A DNA stretch of 64,000 nucleotides, taken from NCBI GenBank assembly GCA_024234855.1, contig JACKNN010000008.1:60793-124792 (forward strand), written 5' to 3'. Source of the stretch: Pseudomonadales bacterium (GTDB taxonomy: Bacteria > Pseudomonadota > Gammaproteobacteria > Pseudomonadales > Halieaceae). A model generated the notes under the pieces. That model did no database searches. It was not told the DNA's origin and was given only the letters and a program-made list of their open reading frames with translations. How positions within the stretch are numbered: the stretch's first letter is position 1; each line of letters begins with the position of its first letter. Shown piece by piece: positions 62,267 through 64,000 of the stretch. The position numbers were made by a program, and so were the translations under genes.

Positions 62267-63635
62267 TATATCCATTTGATTTTAAAGGAAAATCTGGTTT
62301 TTCCTCCCCTCCATGGGACCATATTGGGACCAAACGCTCAGAGACTCCCAATCGCTCCGACACAAACTGCGCCATCCCGGTCGCATCTGCGGAGATCCAC
62401 TTGCCGTAATGCTCATCGATCATGCGCGTGCTGGTATGACCCACCTGGCGAATGATCCATTCTTTCGCGATACCGGCGGTGAGCAATTGGCTGATGAAGG
62501 TGTGCCGTGCAGTGTTCGGCCCGCGATAGCGCACCTGGGCTTTTTTGAGATGCGCACGCCAAAAGTTATTCCGTACCGTCCCGTCGGATTCGTGTGGCCT
62601 CTTCGTGTTGCTGTTTAAGAAAACGAGGCGAACGTCCTCGAAGAACTGCTTCTTATTGTCGCGTGACATGATTTTGAGTCGACGCGTGTCCAGTCGCTCG
62701 GTGAAAAGACGCTGCACCTGCAGCCATTGAATCGCTGGATCAATCAGTTCCACTTCGCGTGTGGAGCGTTTGGTTTTTGTTTGTTTATAGGATCCGTTCA
62801 CCCTGGCCCGACATACTTTGACGGTACCGGTTTTTAAGTCAATATCTTCCCATGCCAGGGCGATGAGCTCGGAGATTCTCAGTCCTGACCAGAACGCAAA
62901 CCCCATCATATTGATTTCCTGGGTCCGCCGGGTCGGGGTAGCTAGTATTTTTTCTATTTCTGACTGGGTAAATGGATCGGGGTCTTCTCTATCGCCCAGT
63001 GAAAGATTGTCAATCGCGTCGATCGGCGAGTCACTGCGTATGTTGTCCGCTTTCGCATCCTTGAAGATGCCACGCAGTATGATCATGATTTCATTGATCG
63101 TCTTATTTGCGAGTGCACTGAGTTCTACCGCGATCCACTTCTCCAACTCCGTTTTTGTAATCGTGGTGAGTTTGTACGACCCCCACCGAGGGCGTACATG
63201 ATTCTCTACCTTGGATTTGTAGTTTATATAGGTCGATTGAGCCGTTCTGACTTTCTTGACGGCTAGCCAGAGGTCCAATGCCTGGTCGACGGTTCTGTCG
63301 CGGTCTGGGTTCGTGCCAAATAGACGGCAACGAGGGGATTCCGGAAAGTGCTTGGAATAATCAAATATCTCACGGCCAATCTCATGCAGTATCGCTGCGC
63401 GTTTTTTCTCCGCGAATTTGATGTTGGCTTTGGTGACCCGCAGTCCTTTCAATGTTTCTCGGCAACGTACTCCACGATAGCGAAAATCGATACGAATGGT
63501 GGCCCCGTGTACTTGTACGCCGTCAGGCAACTCCGCGTCAGGTGCCAGTGTCGATGACTTGCTTGTTGATGTTTTAGTGATAACCGCTCTCTGTCCATTG
63601 ATCAATTGCGCGCCAGTTGTACATGATGTTGCCAT
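62211..63635 (-). CDS. Tyrosine recombinase/integrase of a tRNA-Ser element
   Basis: The 474-residue integrase has an N-terminal DUF3596-like arm-binding domain (GVQVHGATIRIDFRYRGVRC), a SAM-like core-binding domain and a catalytic domain. Catalytic residues seen are Arg in FWSGLRISEL, the ARHTFISQLL box with Arg (the usual HxxR His is Asn here: NTAR, as in this subfamily), His in RQVGHTS and the nucleophile Tyr in EHYGKW. The last 18 residues (from MAESEG on) are encoded by the antisense strand of tRNA-Ser, with the stop codon at the anticodon. The start is uncertain because the frame overlaps the xis-like gene by 62 bases with no clear ribosome site; it may begin later. Base composition is lower in GC than the flanking genes, which indicates transfer. 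Confidence 0.92.
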   Translation of the reverse strand: MATSCTTGAQLINGQRAVITKTSTSKSSTLAPDAELPDGVQVHGATIRIDFRYRGVRCRETLKGLRVTKANIKFAEKKRAAILHEIGREIFDYSKHFPESPRCRLFGTNPDRDRTVDQALDLWLAVKKVRTAQSTYINYKSKVENHVRPRWGSYKLTTITKTELEKWIAVELSALANKTINEIMIILRGIFKDAKADNIRSDSPIDAIDNLSLGDREDPDPFTQSEIEKILATPTRRTQEINMMGFAFWSGLRISELIALAWEDIDLKTGTVKVCRARVNGSYKQTKTKRSTREVELIDPAIQWLQVQRLFTERLDTRRLKIMSRDNKKQFFEDVRLVFLNSNTKRPHESDGTVRNNFWRAHLKKAQVRYRGPNTARHTFISQLLTAGIAKEWIIRQVGHTSTRMIDEHYGKWISADATGMAQFVSERLGVSERLVPIWSHGGEEKPDFPLKSNGYMAESEGFEPSIGYKPIHP

Positions 63636-63786
63636 CGGGCGCTTTTACCCAGTGCACACCTTCCAGCCATACGCCCTGTACGCGTTTATGTTTCTGCGCG
63701 TCCAGACGGAAACCGGTGAGCTCGGTTAGCTTTTTGCCACGGATCCATTTTGGCAGCGGCACACTGTATTCAAGAGGGTCGTTCAT
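63574..63786 (-). CDS. Excisionase-like protein
   Basis: The 70-residue protein matches small putative excisionases (DUF1233-like) with the pattern WIRGKKLTELTGF, then RVQGVWLEGVHWVKAPDGN and an aromatic segment (YNWRAIDQW). Such proteins bend att DNA and steer the integrase to excision. The start at 63786 was chosen over an ATG 12 codons upstream because homology begins there; the ribosome site is not strong in either case. It overlaps the integrase gene, so the two are one unit. Confidence 0.8.
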   Translation of the reverse strand: MNDPLEYSVPLPKWIRGKKLTELTGFRLDAQKHKRVQGVWLEGVHWVKAPDGNIMYNWRAIDQWTESGYH

Positions 63787-63823
63787 ACGGGTCTCGCAGG
63801 TTTGTCGCATTGCAGTATGCAAA

Positions 63824-63853
63824 AGATTAGCACTGAGCTAATTGCTACGACAA
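63824..63853 (-). promoter_or_regulatory. Putative xis-int promoter with operator palindrome
   Basis: On the minus strand there is -35 TTGTCG, an 18-base spacer and -10 TAATCT. A 6-bp inverted repeat with 5-base spacer (ATTAGC-n5-GCTAAT, 63826-63842) covers the -10 and part of the spacer, as expected for a repressor operator. Confidence 0.55.
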
Positions 63854-63894
63854 CCGATCCCGTCGCCTAAATCCTTATCGCCGTGCTAAATGGC

Positions 63895-64000
63895 CTACAG
63901 CGCTTCGCCTTTAAAGACGATCACACCGCAAACACTGATGTCGGGCGTCACCTCAATGATGCGGTTGGGCCAATCAGGATTGAGCGTTTTGAGATACTTC
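63895..64000 (-). CDS. C-terminal end of an S24/UmuD- or repressor-like peptidase (partial)
   Basis: The last 34 codons of a minus-strand gene enter the window from the right, with TAG at 63895. The visible part reads KYLKTLNPDWPNRII and then SVCGVIVFKGEAL. The LNPDxPN...GVV pattern is found at the ends of S24 peptidases such as UmuD and phage CI-type repressors. With an integrase next to it, a prophage-type repressor or an umuD gene is likely. The ligand or role cannot be decided from this part. Confidence 0.5.
   Translation of the reverse strand, partial: KYLKTLNPDWPNRIIEVTPDISVCGVIVFKGEAL

Overview
This 64 kb window is high-GC chromosomal DNA from a Gram-negative bacterium, most likely a marine gammaproteobacterium. 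The gene orders map-glnD-dapC, rpsB-tsf-pyrH-frr-uppS-cdsA-dxr-rseP-bamA-skp-lpxD-fabZ-lpxA-lpxB-rnhB-dnaE and alaS-lysC-csrA-tRNA-Ser are classic for Gammaproteobacteria. A Na+-pumping oxaloacetate decarboxylase, a sulfatase and the general protein style suggest the Halieaceae/Cellvibrionales group. The family-level placement is an inference; no rRNA is present to test it.

Layout. (1) 1-5.0 kb: a peptide-type ABC importer (binding protein cut by the window edge, two permeases, one double ATPase). (2) 5.1-11.2 kb: a thiamine-diphosphate enzyme, a convergent tRNA-dihydrouridine synthase, and the oadGAB sodium pump. (3) 11.4-15.6 kb: a glycine-zipper envelope protein, a decayed outer-membrane 'phenol MetA/neuromedin U' gene, and a minus-strand efflux-like cassette (DUF3302 protein, YibH-like membrane fusion protein, NodT-type outer-membrane lipoprotein). 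(4) 15.7-23.7 kb: minus-strand housekeeping genes (pdxJ, a peptidyl-prolyl isomerase, an SH3/coiled-coil protein, a YciI protein, nth, dapC, glnD, map). (5) 23.8-42.2 kb: a long plus-strand run from translation factors through isoprenoid and phospholipid precursors, the Bam/Skp outer-membrane assembly proteins and the lipid A pathway to RNase HII and DNA polymerase III alpha. (6) 42.3-50.7 kb: accessory metabolism (an SDR oxidoreductase, DUF1244, an orphan 89-residue protein, a secreted sulfatase, gcvP, a uracil-DNA-glycosylase-fold protein, a serine hydrolase). (7) 50.7-55.5 kb: a large secreted lipoprotein with a hydrolase-like elbow, then a compact operon behind a Fur-box-like promoter: porin, FMN-binding protein, PepSY membrane protein. 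(8) 55.5-62.3 kb: greB, an M23 peptidase, a Trm112-like protein, a HIT protein, alaS, lysC, csrA and tRNA-Ser(GCT). (9) 62.2-64 kb: the left end of an integrated element in tRNA-Ser: a tyrosine integrase whose reading frame ends inside the tRNA, an excisionase-like gene, an operator-like palindrome and the tail of an S24/UmuD-like gene.

The best candidate for a poorly described system is the porin/FMN-binding/PepSY operon at 52.9-55.5 kb. It has a promoter with 17-bp spacing, a 14/19 Fur-box match between the promoter elements, and three translationally linked envelope genes. The simplest reading is an iron-repressed outer-membrane channel plus a flavin-based electron-transfer pair, possibly a periplasmic ferric reductase. 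Second is the three-gene cassette at 12.6-15.6 kb, which has an adaptor and an outer-membrane channel but no recognisable inner-membrane pump. Third is the tRNA-Ser island, whose cargo lies beyond the window. I saw no CRISPR array, rRNA gene or insertion sequence.
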